64,000 nucleotides of DNA from Solibacillus sp. FSL R5-0449 (GTDB lineage Bacteria > Bacillota > Bacilli > Bacillales_A > Planococcaceae). The position numbers and the translations under genes were made by a program. The stretch spans positions 3,324,001 to 3,388,000 of the forward strand of contig NZ_CP150239.1 in NCBI RefSeq assembly GCF_037975215.1. The letters run 5' to 3'. Shown here piece by piece: positions 34,505 through 43,989 of the stretch. The notes under the pieces were generated by a model. It ran no database searches. It had not been told where the DNA came from and saw only the letters and a list, made by a program, of their open reading frames with translations. Within the stretch, counting starts at the first letter, position 1, and every line of letters starts with the position of its first letter.

Positions 34505-35329
34505 TTATTTTACTTCACTAATCTCCAACAGCTTTTCTGCCGTGCCATTCACACTTCCATATGCATCGTTCAGTTCATGCATACTTGTTGCAAACTGTTC
34601 TGTAAACGCTGCGATTTGGCTTGTCGTTCCATTTACATCTTCAATGGAAACACGAATATTATTTAACTGCGCAGCAATTTTTTCTGCGCTTTCTTTGCTG
34701 TTCTGCGCCATTTTTTGAATTTCCTTCGCTACAACTGCAAAGCCTCTTCCATGCTCACCAGAACGGGCAGCCTCAATTGATGCATTTAATCCTAAAATTT
34801 GTGATTTCGATGCAATCCCTTTTACAAGCTCGACCATTTGATTAATTTCCCCTATATCTGCGGTCATCGTTTCTGTAGATGTGACAAGCCCGTCCAAACG
34901 ATTTGAAACATCCATGCTCGCTGAGGTTAACTCTTCATTCGTCGCTGTCATTTCCTCTACTGCACTCGATAACTCTGTCGCTAATTGGCGCATAGAATCC
35001 ATTTTTTCATTTGAAATAATGGCACTTACGACCCCAATTATTTCCCCGTTATCAAAAATAGGCTGTGCTGTTGAAATATAAGCAAACCCAAATTTTTCAG
35101 GACCTTTTTCTTCTCTTAAAAAACGTTTGGATGTTAACGCCCGCTCTGTAACGGTCCCTCGGAAGTTCTCCAGTTTCATCCCTACAGCAATTTTCAAATC
35201 AATGACCTGACCTGGCTGATATCCGATAACCTCAGATTTATTCGCTACAACGATACATGCATCTTCCGGAAAAGTTGCCTGATATAACTCCATCGTATCT
35301 ACTACTGCTTGTAATTTTGTATGCATCAT
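34505..35329 (-). CDS. Soluble methyl-accepting chemotaxis-type receptor (YfmS-like)
   Basis: A 274-residue receptor with no membrane helix. Residues 1-110 are a small sensory domain that includes an AYISTAQPIFDNGEIIGVVS strand pair like YfmS/CZB-free cytoplasmic receptors. From about 115 comes a shortened signalling coiled coil with the conserved tip ILGLNASIEAARSGEHGRGFAVVA. It should dock to CheW/CheA in the cytoplasm. Length matches Bacillus subtilis YfmS closely. The cue is unknown. Confidence 0.88.
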   Translation of the reverse strand: MMHTKLQAVVDTMELYQATFPEDACIVVANKSEVIGYQPGQVIDLKIAVGMKLENFRGTVTERALTSKRFLREEKGPEKFGFAYISTAQPIFDNGEIIGVVSAIISNEKMDSMRQLATELSSAVEEMTATNEELTSASMDVSNRLDGLVTSTETMTADIGEINQMVELVKGIASKSQILGLNASIEAARSGEHGRGFAVVAKEIQKMAQNSKESAEKIAAQLNNIRVSIEDVNGTTSQIAAFTEQFATSMHELNDAYGSVNGTAEKLLEISEVK

Positions 35330-35429
35330 CCATCTCCCCTTTATAAGTATTATATACTAAATAATGATATAGAAATATTTCAATTTTCAAAATACCATTC
35401 TATCATCAGATCAACATTTTTCCATGAAA

Positions 35430-35463
35430 AAATCCCCTCCTCTACTAAATAGAAAGGGGAATT
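35430..35463 (-). terminator. Intrinsic terminator after the SLH protein gene
   Basis: AAATCCCCT (35430-35438 region) pairs with AGGGGAATTTT (35453-35463); the A run before the left arm gives the minus-strand U tail. Confidence 0.7.
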
Positions 35464-35467
35464 TTCA

Positions 35468-36610
35468 CTATTCTTCCATTGCCGCCGCAGCAGTCAGCAT
35501 ATTATCATAATCTTCTTCATCATAGACCAAATTATAGATTTTCCATAGGCCGTCATCTGTTTTCTTTAAATAAGCCGTTCCGGATAAGTCTAATGTCATT
35601 TCAAGATTAAAGTTGATTTCAGGATCAGTCATCTTAATATGAACTTTCAAATCATCAATTTTTACTGCTGCAAAACGTTTATTCAGCGTAATCAGCTCAC
35701 TAGAATACTCGCCGACTTTTTGAGATGAACTTGAACCAGTTGAAAAGTCTGCGTCTTCCAACAGCAATTGACTATCAAGTGAATAAGCTAAATAGTAACC
35801 TGTTGTCGTTTCGCGATAAAGCGCATCCATATCTTCAACATTTTCTGTGTCTGAAGAAAACTCAAACTCTTGATCAATATAGCGATTTACTGTGGCAATA
35901 ATTGAAGCTTCATCTGTTGCTTCACCATTCTCTAAATGCAGTGCACGGTCAATCATCAATACTGCATGAGAACGTTTTGCATAATCATTCGGTTTAAATG
36001 TTTCTCCGTAGCCATTTACAATACCAGCACCTGCAGTTTTAACAATCGCTTCGTAAGAATAGCTATTCGGATTTACATCGTTAAACATTTTCCCTGTTTT
36101 CGAGAAATCCACTGTGCCATTAAATGCACGATAAATCATCGCTGCCATTTGTGCACGTGTAATTTTATCGTTCGGTTTGAACGTACCGTCTTCTTTCCCG
36201 GTAATGATGCCTTGACTGCTGGCAATATGGACAAAATCATAATACCAGGCAGAACTGTTTACATCAGGGAACTCTTTTTTTAAATCCCCGTTTTTTAAAT
36301 TCATTGCGTTCACTAAAATCTTTGTAAACTGTGCACGCGTAATACTAGTTTCGGGCTTTAAAAGAATTGAAGTATATTCGTATACTTCCCCATCTTCTTC
36401 ATAAACTGTTGGTTCTTCATATCCATCGATAATATTTGCATACAAGAAACGTTCCAACTGCTCATATGCGCCATGTTCATAACTTACATCATCCATGTAA
36501 TACTGATCGATTGTTTTTACTGCTGCCGATGCTGGCGTTACAGTAATAAAACAAACTGCAAAAATTAATAAAAATGCTAATTGAAGTACCTTCAATCTAG
36601 TTAACCCCAC
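35468..36610 (-). CDS. SLH-domain surface protein
   Basis: A 380-residue exported protein. The signal peptide (about 1-29) ends near PASAA. Three SLH repeats cover about 35-225 (TSITRAQFTKILVNAM, KFPD-type FPDVNSSAWYYDFV, DKITRAQMAAMIYRAF, NDYAKRSHAVLMIDRAL). A C-terminal domain of about 140 residues follows, with alternating strands of NTF2/SnoaL-like character. Anchors to the wall polymer. The role of the C-terminal domain is unknown. Confidence 0.85.
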   Translation of the reverse strand: MGLTRLKVLQLAFLLIFAVCFITVTPASAAVKTIDQYYMDDVSYEHGAYEQLERFLYANIIDGYEEPTVYEEDGEVYEYTSILLKPETSITRAQFTKILVNAMNLKNGDLKKEFPDVNSSAWYYDFVHIASSQGIITGKEDGTFKPNDKITRAQMAAMIYRAFNGTVDFSKTGKMFNDVNPNSYSYEAIVKTAGAGIVNGYGETFKPNDYAKRSHAVLMIDRALHLENGEATDEASIIATVNRYIDQEFEFSSDTENVEDMDALYRETTTGYYLAYSLDSQLLLEDADFSTGSSSSQKVGEYSSELITLNKRFAAVKIDDLKVHIKMTDPEINFNLEMTLDLSGTAYLKKTDDGLWKIYNLVYDEEDYDNMLTAAAAMEE

Positions 36611-36699
36611 TTCTCCAAAATCTATAATACATTAACATATTACTTAAACTGAATTTATATGAATACAAGTATATAATGGTAATGTTTTTGAGAGATAAA

Positions 36700-36999
36700 T
36701 TAATAGCCTAAATAATAGTAAAAAATGAATGCAACGACAAAGTTAGGAACTGCCATTATGAGGGAACACCAAGCAATCTTATTTCTTTGAACCCAGCTTT
36801 CTTTCGTTTCCATTGCCAAGTTTGCCCTCATCCGGTCACCATTTACGAACGCCCCGGAAAAAAGGCATGCCACAATTAAAAAGATAAAACCAATCCCGCT
36901 CGTAATATTGGAAATCATATGAACATCCCAAATAATAATAGCTAGCAAAATACCGATTAGAGATAGTCCTGTACCAATAAAAAAGTATTTCATATTCAT
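36700..36999 (-). CDS. DUF5316-like small membrane protein
   Basis: 99 residues with three hydrophobic helices (about 5-22, 30-52, 75-96). The loop between the second and third, AFVNGDRMRANLAMETKESW, resembles DUF5316 proteins. AAGGAG lies 8 bases before the ATG. Function unknown. Confidence 0.65.
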   Translation of the reverse strand: MNMKYFFIGTGLSLIGILLAIIIWDVHMISNITSGIGFIFLIVACLFSGAFVNGDRMRANLAMETKESWVQRNKIAWCSLIMAVPNFVVAFIFYYYLGY

Positions 37000-37055
37000 T
37001 CCCCCTTCTCCTTTATACTTTCTTAATTTGGAAAAGGTTTCAAAACAGAAAAATG

Positions 37056-38237
37056 TTAAGCATCCTCTGGAATTAAATAATGATGGACAATACTTAGAAA
37101 TCCTTTCGCAGAATTTTTCATTGCCCGTTCATCGATATTAAATTTGGGATGATGATGAGGAAATTGCGTGGCGGGGTCCTCTGTAGCTGAACCAGTATAA
37201 AAATATATTCCGGGAACATGTTGGAGATAATAGGCAAAATCTTCACTTGCCATAATAGGAGGGATTTCAATTACACTTAAATGGTCGATATTATTCAGTA
37301 AGTCTTTTACAATTTCTGCTTCTTTATCCGTATTAACTAATGGCGGATACCCCCTCTTATACTCCAGCTCATAAGTGGCCCCGTAAGTTACTGTGACATT
37401 GTTGAGAATATGCGTTAAAATCGTTTTGACATTATCCCTTTGTTCCTGGTTAAATGTACGGACCGTCCCCGCGATTGTAGCTTCTTCCGGTATTATGTTT
37501 ATTGCTACACCGGAATTGAACATAGTAATCGCCGCTACTACTGGTTGTACTGGATCAACTTTTTGGCTCAACAACAGATGAACTTGATTGACGATTTGTG
37601 CACCTATCACAATCGGATTGACTGAAGTGTGGGGAGCAGAAGAATGTCCACCTTTACCGATTATTTTAATCTTTACATAATCGCTGGAAGCCGTTGCACT
37701 CCCTTTAGGTACCGTAAAATTACCTAATGGAACAGAAGATAGTAAGTGATTACCGAAAATCACATCTACCCCTTCCAGTACACCTTCTTCTATCATTTGA
37801 ATGGCTCCACCCGGAAATTGTTCTTCAGCAGGTTGAAATATAAATTTAACCGTACCATGTAACTGATCTTGATATTTGCTTAATATTTTTGCCACCCCTA
37901 ACAATGTTGCCGTATGTGCATCATGACCACATGCGTGCATCACATTCGGTACTTGCGATTTATAGGGAACGTCATTTTCCTGTTGAATCGGCAATGCATC
38001 CATATCAGCTCTTAGTGCAATGGTCGGCCCTGGATTTCCTCCTTTTAATATACCGACTACACCATGCCCGCCAACATTCCGTTGAACTTCAATCCTATAC
38101 CCAGCTAAAATATCGCCGACCATTCTCGCTGTTTGTACCTCATGAAATGGCAGTTCAGGATTCTCATGCAAATGTCTTCTCCAAGCAACCATTTGATCGT
38201 ATACTGCCTCAACTTCTTCATGCCATTCTTTTAGCAC
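37056..38237 (-). CDS. M20 family amidohydrolase
   Basis: A 393-residue M20D-type amidohydrolase like the other two in this window. Metal ligands lie in MHACGHDAHTATLLG, the Glu pair in FQPAEEQFPGG, and further ligands in MASEDFAYY. The dimer domain starts at GKGGHSSAPHTSVNP. It starts with GTG, with AAGGG upstream. It lies just beyond the next M20 gene on the same strand, with a terminator between, so the two are probably separately expressed after duplication. Substrate unknown; N-acyl or peptide amide cleavage likely. Confidence 0.9.
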   Translation of the reverse strand: MLKEWHEEVEAVYDQMVAWRRHLHENPELPFHEVQTARMVGDILAGYRIEVQRNVGGHGVVGILKGGNPGPTIALRADMDALPIQQENDVPYKSQVPNVMHACGHDAHTATLLGVAKILSKYQDQLHGTVKFIFQPAEEQFPGGAIQMIEEGVLEGVDVIFGNHLLSSVPLGNFTVPKGSATASSDYVKIKIIGKGGHSSAPHTSVNPIVIGAQIVNQVHLLLSQKVDPVQPVVAAITMFNSGVAINIIPEEATIAGTVRTFNQEQRDNVKTILTHILNNVTVTYGATYELEYKRGYPPLVNTDKEAEIVKDLLNNIDHLSVIEIPPIMASEDFAYYLQHVPGIYFYTGSATEDPATQFPHHHPKFNIDERAMKNSAKGFLSIVHHYLIPEDA

Positions 38238-38325
38238 TTGAACACACCCTTCTCTCGTTCGTTTTTACGCATCAAATTAGTATATACAGTTGTTGCATGA
38301 GATGTTCGGTATAGATGGTATCCAA

Positions 38326-38356
38326 TAAAAAAAGCCTCGGCATGAATCCGAAACTT
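38326..38356 (-). terminator. Intrinsic terminator between the two M20 genes
   Basis: The A run and AAGCCTCGG (38326-38341) pair with CCGAAACTTTT (38346-38356) using G-U pairs in the minus-strand RNA. The U tail comes from the A run at 38326-38332. Confidence 0.65.
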
Positions 38357-38365
38357 TTATAAATT

Positions 38366-39550
38366 TTATTCTTCATAGTAGCCGGCAACAACCTGTCCCA
38401 CTGCTTTTGCTGCTACTAGAAGTGCATCCTCATCGATATCAAATTTTGGGTGATGATTGTAGAAAGGTTTTTCCACTCCTTTTGGCGTACAGCCAATATA
38501 GAAGAAACAAGAAGGGAACTTTTCCGCATAATAGGCAAAGTCTTCAGATGGCGACATTGGTGGTACTTCCTTCACCTCTTTAATGTCCGGATCATCCGCA
38601 TCTATTAAATAACCCGCGACTTTCGCCGTTAGCTCGGGATCGTTATATAATGGCGGGTAGTCATTTTCATACGTCAAATCGCAAGTAACACCAAATTGTT
38701 CTTCAAGACCTCTTACTAATCTTTTTACTTCCGCTTCAATCTTTTCTTTCGTTTCTATCGTCATATAGCGAATATCGCCTTCCAGTTCCACGCTGTCTTT
38801 AATGACATTGAATGTCCCTTTACCATCGAATGATCCTATTGTAATTACACCGATATCAAACGGACTTAATCGGCGGCTAATAATTGTTTGTGCTGCAGTG
38901 ACAAAATGGGCACCCGCAACAATCGCATCGTTTGCCAAATGTGGTGAGGAACCATGTCCGCCACGTCCTTGAATTTTCAGTTTCAAGTACGCACGGCCAT
39001 TGAACGCAAAACCTGAATTATAACCGATAAATCCTGCAGGTCCCATGGGCAGCAAGTGAATCCCGAAAACATTATCTAGATCATCGAGAAGCCCTGACTC
39101 TACAATACTTTTCGCTCCGCCCGGCGGAACTTCTTCTGCATGCTGGTGAATAATTTTAATTGTTCCTGCAATCTCATCTTTCAACTCGATAAAACAGTCC
39201 GCCAATACAAGCAAATAGGCGGTATGTCCGTCATGGCCGCATGCGTGCATGACCCCTTCATTTACCGATTTGAACGGAACATCGGCTTCTTCGGTAATCG
39301 GCAGTGCATCAAAGTCTGCGCGAAGCCCGATATTTTTGCCTGGTTTTCCGCCTTTAATCGTAACGATAATTCCATAACCGTTCCCTACGTTTGAATGAAT
39401 TTCTACATCTTTTCCTTTATAAAAATCGAGAATATATTGTGCGGTGTTTTCCTCTTGGAACGATACTTCGGGATGCTGATGTAAATGTCTCCGGATTTGA
39501 ATGATTTCATTTTTACGAACTTCCAGCATGTCCATTAGTTTTTGTCTCAT
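38366..39550 (-). CDS. M20 family amidohydrolase
   Basis: About 394 residues, the third M20D enzyme of the window. Visible blocks: RADFDALPITEEADVP, MHACGHDGHTAYLLVLA, HQHAEEVPPGGAK and MSPSEDFAYYAE. It differs from its neighbour throughout the dimer domain, so specificity probably differs. The ATG at 39550 has AGGAG 8 bases upstream; an earlier GTG overlaps that site. The LysR regulator gene lies upstream on the same strand and may control it. Confidence 0.9.
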   Translation of the reverse strand: MRQKLMDMLEVRKNEIIQIRRHLHQHPEVSFQEENTAQYILDFYKGKDVEIHSNVGNGYGIIVTIKGGKPGKNIGLRADFDALPITEEADVPFKSVNEGVMHACGHDGHTAYLLVLADCFIELKDEIAGTIKIIHQHAEEVPPGGAKSIVESGLLDDLDNVFGIHLLPMGPAGFIGYNSGFAFNGRAYLKLKIQGRGGHGSSPHLANDAIVAGAHFVTAAQTIISRRLSPFDIGVITIGSFDGKGTFNVIKDSVELEGDIRYMTIETKEKIEAEVKRLVRGLEEQFGVTCDLTYENDYPPLYNDPELTAKVAGYLIDADDPDIKEVKEVPPMSPSEDFAYYAEKFPSCFFYIGCTPKGVEKPFYNHHPKFDIDEDALLVAAKAVGQVVAGYYEE

Positions 39551-39761
39551 GGTAACCACTCCTAAGCATCTATTTTAAATGAATTGTATCAAATGAGATA
39601 AATCCTTCATATTTTTTAAGCACAACTATAATGTCTTCATATCTCTTTAAATCATACTTTCCACTCGTAAGAAATGGTCAAAAAGAAAAAGCAATTGCTG
39701 CGATGAAAATACAACAATTGCTTTAAATTTATTTATAACATTAAACCCTAGTGAATGATGT

Positions 39762-40634
39762 TTAGATTAACTGTCGATTATGTTGAATTGTTTCAATAAA
39801 TTTTTCGATAGTTGTCGTTAAGTACCCATCTGCCCTGCGGATAAAGACTGTTTTCACTTTGCTGAATTCACTTGGCAATTGATGACAAGTAATCTCTCCG
39901 CTTTTTTCCAGATGAGCTACCGCTGATTTCGGAACAAATGATACACCAAGTCCCATTGCAACACTGCGTATAATTGTTTCCAGCGTTCCAAATTCCATCA
40001 CTTTTTCGGGCATCGCACCTTCGTGCTCATACCACTTTTCCAGACGAGCCCGGTAACCGCAGCCTTTTTTAAAACATAGGAACGGTTCATCTTTCAGCCC
40101 CTCCAATGTCTTCTTACGAGGTTCTGTAATGAGGACAAGCTCCTCATCGAATACATCATACGCTTCAAGATCCGGATGAACATTTGAGGCCGTAATAAAT
40201 GCACCATCCAATTTATAATTCAATACTTTTTCTTCTAGTTTCTCAGTGACGCCTGTTACAAGTGACAAGTCTACATTTTCATAGCTTTTTATATAGGTAG
40301 ACAAGATGTTCGGTAAATGATAAACCGTTTCTACTGTACCGATTTCAAGTTTGCCGACTGGTTCATCTTTATTCAGGACGGCGCGTTTCATTTCCTCTGT
40401 CAGCATTAATATCTTTTCACTATAGGCCAACAGTTTCTTTCCTTCGGGAGTTAATATCATTCCTCGACGATGTCTGTTAAACAATGGTGTATTTAACTCC
40501 GCTTCAAGCTTTTGTATTCTTGATGTAATATTCGATTGTACGTAATTCAACTCTTTTGCGACTTCTGTAACCGTACCTTTATCTGCAACGAGCTGGAAAA
40601 TTTCCAAGTCTTTAAACTCCACACTTTTCACCAT
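39762..40634 (-). CDS. LysR-family transcriptional regulator
   Basis: A 290-residue regulator. The winged helix (FKDLEIFQLVADKGTVTEVA, NYVQSNITSRIQKLE) covers about 5-65, and the periplasmic-binding-like effector domain about 95-290. Divergent from the EamA transporter gene with 129 bases between, the usual arrangement for a LysR protein controlling an exporter. The start is uncertain: ATG 40634 or in-frame GTGs two to five codons later, all near AAGG. Confidence 0.9.
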   Translation of the reverse strand: MVKSVEFKDLEIFQLVADKGTVTEVAKELNYVQSNITSRIQKLEAELNTPLFNRHRRGMILTPEGKKLLAYSEKILMLTEEMKRAVLNKDEPVGKLEIGTVETVYHLPNILSTYIKSYENVDLSLVTGVTEKLEEKVLNYKLDGAFITASNVHPDLEAYDVFDEELVLITEPRKKTLEGLKDEPFLCFKKGCGYRARLEKWYEHEGAMPEKVMEFGTLETIIRSVAMGLGVSFVPKSAVAHLEKSGEITCHQLPSEFSKVKTVFIRRADGYLTTTIEKFIETIQHNRQLI

Positions 40635-40659
40635 CCTTCTACATAACCTTCTATTATGG

Positions 40660-40676
40660 TATCAAAAAATATGATA
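40660..40676. promoter_or_regulatory. LysR-type operator in the divergent intergenic region
   Basis: TATC (40660-40663), nine bases and GATA (40673-40676) form a dyad that contains the LysR T-N11-A box. A further GGTATC/GATACC pair (40658-40663 and 40705-40710) spans the region. Confidence 0.5.
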
Positions 40677-40763
40677 TTAACAATGTTTTTTATTCATTTT
40701 ACGAGATACCATTTCAATTGTAAGATGATGTAGATATTAATTGAATGAAAGAGGTAAAGAAGA

Positions 40764-41732
40764 TTGAAAAACAGTGTTTTTATAGGTTCCATTCTTTGTT
40801 TTATAGCTGCAGTATCATGGGGTGCCATGTTTCCGGTAGCACATGATGCGTTTAAACATATAGATCCGTTTTACTTTACAATTTTCCGATATGGCGCTGT
40901 AACAATCATTTTGGTTGCACTGCTATTATGGAAAGAAGGAAAGCGCGCTTTCCGTATGGAAGGAAAAGGTCTTCAGCTTTGGTTTTTCGGTACAATGGCC
41001 TTTACAATTTATAATTTGCTTATTTTCTGGGGCGAAGATTTACTCGGCCAATCAGGTGTTATGACGGCCTCAATTATGGAATCACTGATGCCGATGATTT
41101 CAATTGTAATTTCATGGATGATTTTTAAACATCGTCCATCCCTATTTACATTACTCTGTGTATTGCTGTCATTTGTCGGGGCAGTATTAGTCATTACAAA
41201 AGGCGATCTCCAGGCGTTTTTAGGCACAACGGGTCAGTTTATCCCATCACTATTAATTTTTATTGCTGTCGTTGGCTGGGTTATTTATACAATGGGTGCC
41301 AATGAATTCAGTCATTGGTCTGCATTGCGCTATTCGACATTGAGCTGTTTACTCGGAACTATTACGGCATTGTTCGTTACCCTAGGTGCAACAATGTTCG
41401 GCGCTGTACCGGTACCGGCTATTAATGATGTAGTCACAGTAGGTCCCCACTTACTGTTTATGATTATTTTCCCGGGTGTTATTGCTTTATTGGGCTGGAA
41501 CATTGGCGTTAGCTACCTAACCCCTTTAAATGCATTACTGTTCATCAACTTTGTTCCTGTGACAACTCTGTTCATTTCCATTATTCAGGGAAATGCGGTA
41601 ACAGTATTCGATATTGTTGGAACGGTATTGATCATCATCGCACTTCTATCTAACAATATGTATTTAAGAATGCGTGACAAGAAAAGGACTAATCATTCCG
41701 TACGTTCTACATGGAGCGAAGGGGTTTCTTAA
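40764..41732 (+). CDS. EamA/DMT-family transporter
   Basis: A 322-residue protein with ten hydrophobic helices in two EamA repeats. It starts with the typical GSILCFIAAVSWGAMFPVAH segment; the first repeat ends near ALLLWKEGKRAF, and the second starts near PSLLIFIAVVGWVIYTM. The family exports amino acids and related metabolites. Control by the divergent LysR regulator is likely. The plus-strand gene runs into the interrupted repeat that follows. Confidence 0.88.
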   Translation: MKNSVFIGSILCFIAAVSWGAMFPVAHDAFKHIDPFYFTIFRYGAVTIILVALLLWKEGKRAFRMEGKGLQLWFFGTMAFTIYNLLIFWGEDLLGQSGVMTASIMESLMPMISIVISWMIFKHRPSLFTLLCVLLSFVGAVLVITKGDLQAFLGTTGQFIPSLLIFIAVVGWVIYTMGANEFSHWSALRYSTLSCLLGTITALFVTLGATMFGAVPVPAINDVVTVGPHLLFMIIFPGVIALLGWNIGVSYLTPLNALLFINFVPVTTLFISIIQGNAVTVFDIVGTVLIIIALLSNNMYLRMRDKKRTNHSVRSTWSEGVS

Positions 41733-41793
41733 TTACAATAAGCGACTGGGACATAATCCAAAAAGGGGTTGGGACAGAATTAGTTCCAGTTCA

Positions 41794-41835
41794 CGCAAAA
41801 AGAGAAATTGCACAATGCAATTTCTCTTTTTTGCG
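41794..41835 (-). terminator. Hairpin after the transposase gene
   Basis: CGCAAAAAGAGAAATTG (41794-41810) pairs with CAATTTCTCTTTTTTGCG (41818-41835), close to the left end of the IS. Confidence 0.75.
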
Positions 41836-41863
41836 TTTTATAAAGAAAATATTGGAAGAGGTG

Positions 41864-43432
41864 TTATCCTCTTACCGCATACTTCCTTAAATTTGTGGCC
41901 ATTAATGCCAAACCTATTTCGTTAGTAACTTTCGATTTTCCACGAACAGAAAATCGACGGAAACACAAATTAGCCTTCAAGAATCCAAAAACTGGCTCCA
42001 CGTCGATTTTACGTCGACGATAAATGGCAGCCGTTTTTTCTTCTGAAAGCTTCGCTCTTACTTCTTCTTTTTGTTTTTCCCATTTCTCATTAATCATGAG
42101 TCTTCGATTTTTACCTTCTGCAGCTTTTGTACATTTTGTACGGAAAGGACACCCTGTACATTCCTCACATTCATAGATTTTAAATTCTCGTTGGAAACCT
42201 GCTTTATCCGTACGAACAGAATTGTATTGGAATCTTAATCTCTTTTCATTTGGACAAATGTAGACATCGTTTTCTTTCTCATACACCCAATTACTTGTCT
42301 TAAAAGGGTCATTTTTATATTTTCGCTTCTGTTCGTTCAAGTATTGATTAAATGTAATGAGTGGAGTTCGTTTGCGTTTGTTAAGAATATCATGGTAATT
42401 CTGTTCACTGCCGTATCCGGCATCCGCTACAATATGTTTTGGTAACTCAAAATAATTTTCTTCAATTTGATTAAGAAATGGAATAAGTGTTTTCGTGTCT
42501 GTTGGATTTGGAAATACATCATAAGCGAGTGTGTATTGACCTTCAGTAGCGATTTGTACATTATAACCTGGCTTCAATTGACCGTTTTGCATATAGTCAT
42601 CTTTCATCCGCATGAATGTTGCTTCATGATCCGTCTTTGAATAACTGTTACGTGTGCCAAACACTTCAAAATCTTTTTGGTATTTCTGCTTTCTTATGAT
42701 CCAATCATGTACTTGTTTGAGGATTTGCTTTGGTGTTTTTCGTTCGCTACGTAATCTTTTTCGCTCAATGACATCTTCAGAATGTTCTATTTTGCTTGTA
42801 TAGTCGTCGACTACTTCTTCTAGGTGATGTGCTACTTGAGTTAACTCTTCTATCGATAACTGCTCATCACTTTCACGTTTGATTTCAGGAATAATTTGAT
42901 GTTCCAATAACTCATCGTAAAGTTTATTTGATTTTTCTACGAGGTTGGTATGATGTTTTTCCACTGATTTTTTCCAAACAAATGTGAACTTATTGGCATT
43001 TGCCTCAATCTTTGTGCCATCGATAAAAATCGCTTCTTGATCGATGAGTTTTTCTTCAACTAGCTGACAACGAAATTGTACAAAACATTGGCGAATGAGT
43101 TCCTTCATATTGGGATGTACACGAAAACGGTTAATAGTGCGATAACTTGGTTCATATCCTTGGGCAAGCCACATCATACGGATACTGTCTCTTGTCAGAT
43201 CCTCTATTTTTCTTCCTGAAAAAGTGGATTGTGTGTAACCGCATAAAATCAGCTTTAGCATCATACGTGGATGATATGATGGACAACCAGTATGGTGAAT
43301 AAAAGGAGCGAAAGCTTCGTTCGGAATGCTTTCGACCAAATGATGGATAGAAAAGGCAATATCATTTTTATGTAACTTTACTTCTAAATCTAGCGGTAAT
43401 ATAATTTGATTCATGTTATAATCTTTAAACAT
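41864..43432 (-). CDS. IS1182-family transposase
   Basis: A 522-residue DDE transposase. The N-terminal DUF772-type region (RMMLKLILCGYTQSTFSGRKI, shown in part: LILCGYTQSTFSGRK) and FIDGTKIEANANKFTF with the first catalytic Asp are followed by VADAGYGSEQNY with the second Asp and a Cys-rich CEECTGCPFRTKC segment. The C-terminal KIDVEPVFGFLKANLCFRRF holds the catalytic Glu. All hallmarks and the length are intact, so it may be active. Start near MFKDYNMNQ; the inner ATG six codons later is an alternative. Confidence 0.92.
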   Translation of the reverse strand: MFKDYNMNQIILPLDLEVKLHKNDIAFSIHHLVESIPNEAFAPFIHHTGCPSYHPRMMLKLILCGYTQSTFSGRKIEDLTRDSIRMMWLAQGYEPSYRTINRFRVHPNMKELIRQCFVQFRCQLVEEKLIDQEAIFIDGTKIEANANKFTFVWKKSVEKHHTNLVEKSNKLYDELLEHQIIPEIKRESDEQLSIEELTQVAHHLEEVVDDYTSKIEHSEDVIERKRLRSERKTPKQILKQVHDWIIRKQKYQKDFEVFGTRNSYSKTDHEATFMRMKDDYMQNGQLKPGYNVQIATEGQYTLAYDVFPNPTDTKTLIPFLNQIEENYFELPKHIVADAGYGSEQNYHDILNKRKRTPLITFNQYLNEQKRKYKNDPFKTSNWVYEKENDVYICPNEKRLRFQYNSVRTDKAGFQREFKIYECEECTGCPFRTKCTKAAEGKNRRLMINEKWEKQKEEVRAKLSEEKTAAIYRRRKIDVEPVFGFLKANLCFRRFSVRGKSKVTNEIGLALMATNLRKYAVRG

Positions 43433-43547
43433 AGGGACACTTCTTTCGTTTGAAATTTGGTTGTAGGATACTTAAATTTTAACAGAGAATGTCCTTTTTT
43501 CATGCCTGAAATTATGCAGAGATTTACTTGATATAGAAGAAAAATTA

Positions 43548-43651
43548 GTTGTTCGGAGTGAAGGCGGCGACTCCCAGGGGACAAGCACGTGGGAGAGACT
43601 ACAGGCTCGAGCCGTGCCCCCAGGAAAGCGTCCGCCGTAACGGAGAACAAC
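43548..43651. repeat. Second palindromic repeat, related and inverted
   Basis: Bounded by GTTGTTC (43548-43554) and GAACAAC (43645-43651). The interior GGCGGCGACTCCC...GGAAAGCGTCCGCC reads like a diverged, reverse-oriented relative of the 25166 and 43756 repeats (shared GCGACTCC, GACTACAGGCTC and GGAAAGCGTCC blocks). It lies upstream of the transposase inside the presumed IS limits. Confidence 0.6.
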
Positions 43652-43677
43652 GACTACATAGTAGACACATAATAATA

Positions 43678-43719
43678 AAGCCGTTCAAACTTTACTCATC
43701 GTAAATTTGAACGGCTTTT
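43678..43719. terminator. Hairpin near the right end of the IS
   Basis: AAAGCCGTTCAAACTTTAC (43678-43696) pairs with GTAAATTTGAACGGCTTTT (43701-43719) with one mismatch. It could block outside transcription from entering the transposase gene. Confidence 0.65.
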
Positions 43720-43755
43720 GATTTTGAGGCGGGTTTTGTCCCACCCCCTTTTTTT

Positions 43756-43934
43756 GCTGAGCGTTGAAATTGATTTCCATTCCGGGACGCTTTCCGCGGG
43801 CGTGGCCTGAGCCTGTAGTCTCAGGCGTCACGCTATTCCCGCAGGAGTCGCCCTGCATTCCAATCAATTTTGCAAAATATCCGTTATTTAACAAAGGGCT
43901 TCCTGTTATTTAACGGTCATTTTACTTATGTCCC
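43756..43934. repeat. Palindromic intergenic repeat, copy 2 (split by the IS)
   Basis: Nearly identical to 25218-25396 through GCTGAGCGTT, the GCGTGGCCTGAG/CTCAGGCGTCACGC palindrome and the terminal TTATGTCCC (43926-43934). The matching left border GGGACATAA lies on the far side of the IS at 41748-41756. Removing 41760-43753 restores the order seen in copy 1. Confidence 0.75.
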
Positions 43935-43989
43935 ACCCTCGAAATTCTGCTACTTTATAGTTCATTGTAAAAATTCAACTGTTAAATAG

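Larger units (their letters stand above)
41760..43753 (-). mobile_element. IS1182-type insertion sequence with 17-bp inverted repeats
   Basis: AAAAAGGGGTTGGGACA (41760-41776) and TGTCCCACCCCCTTTTT (43737-43753) are inverted repeats agreeing at 16 of 17 positions, about 1.99 kb apart. Between them lies an intact transposase gene, with hairpins just inside both ends. The unit splits a copy of the palindromic repeat at the position where copy 1 has its terminator hairpin. The right part (43453-43736) also holds an extra palindromic repeat, so the true boundary on that side could differ. Confidence 0.7.
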
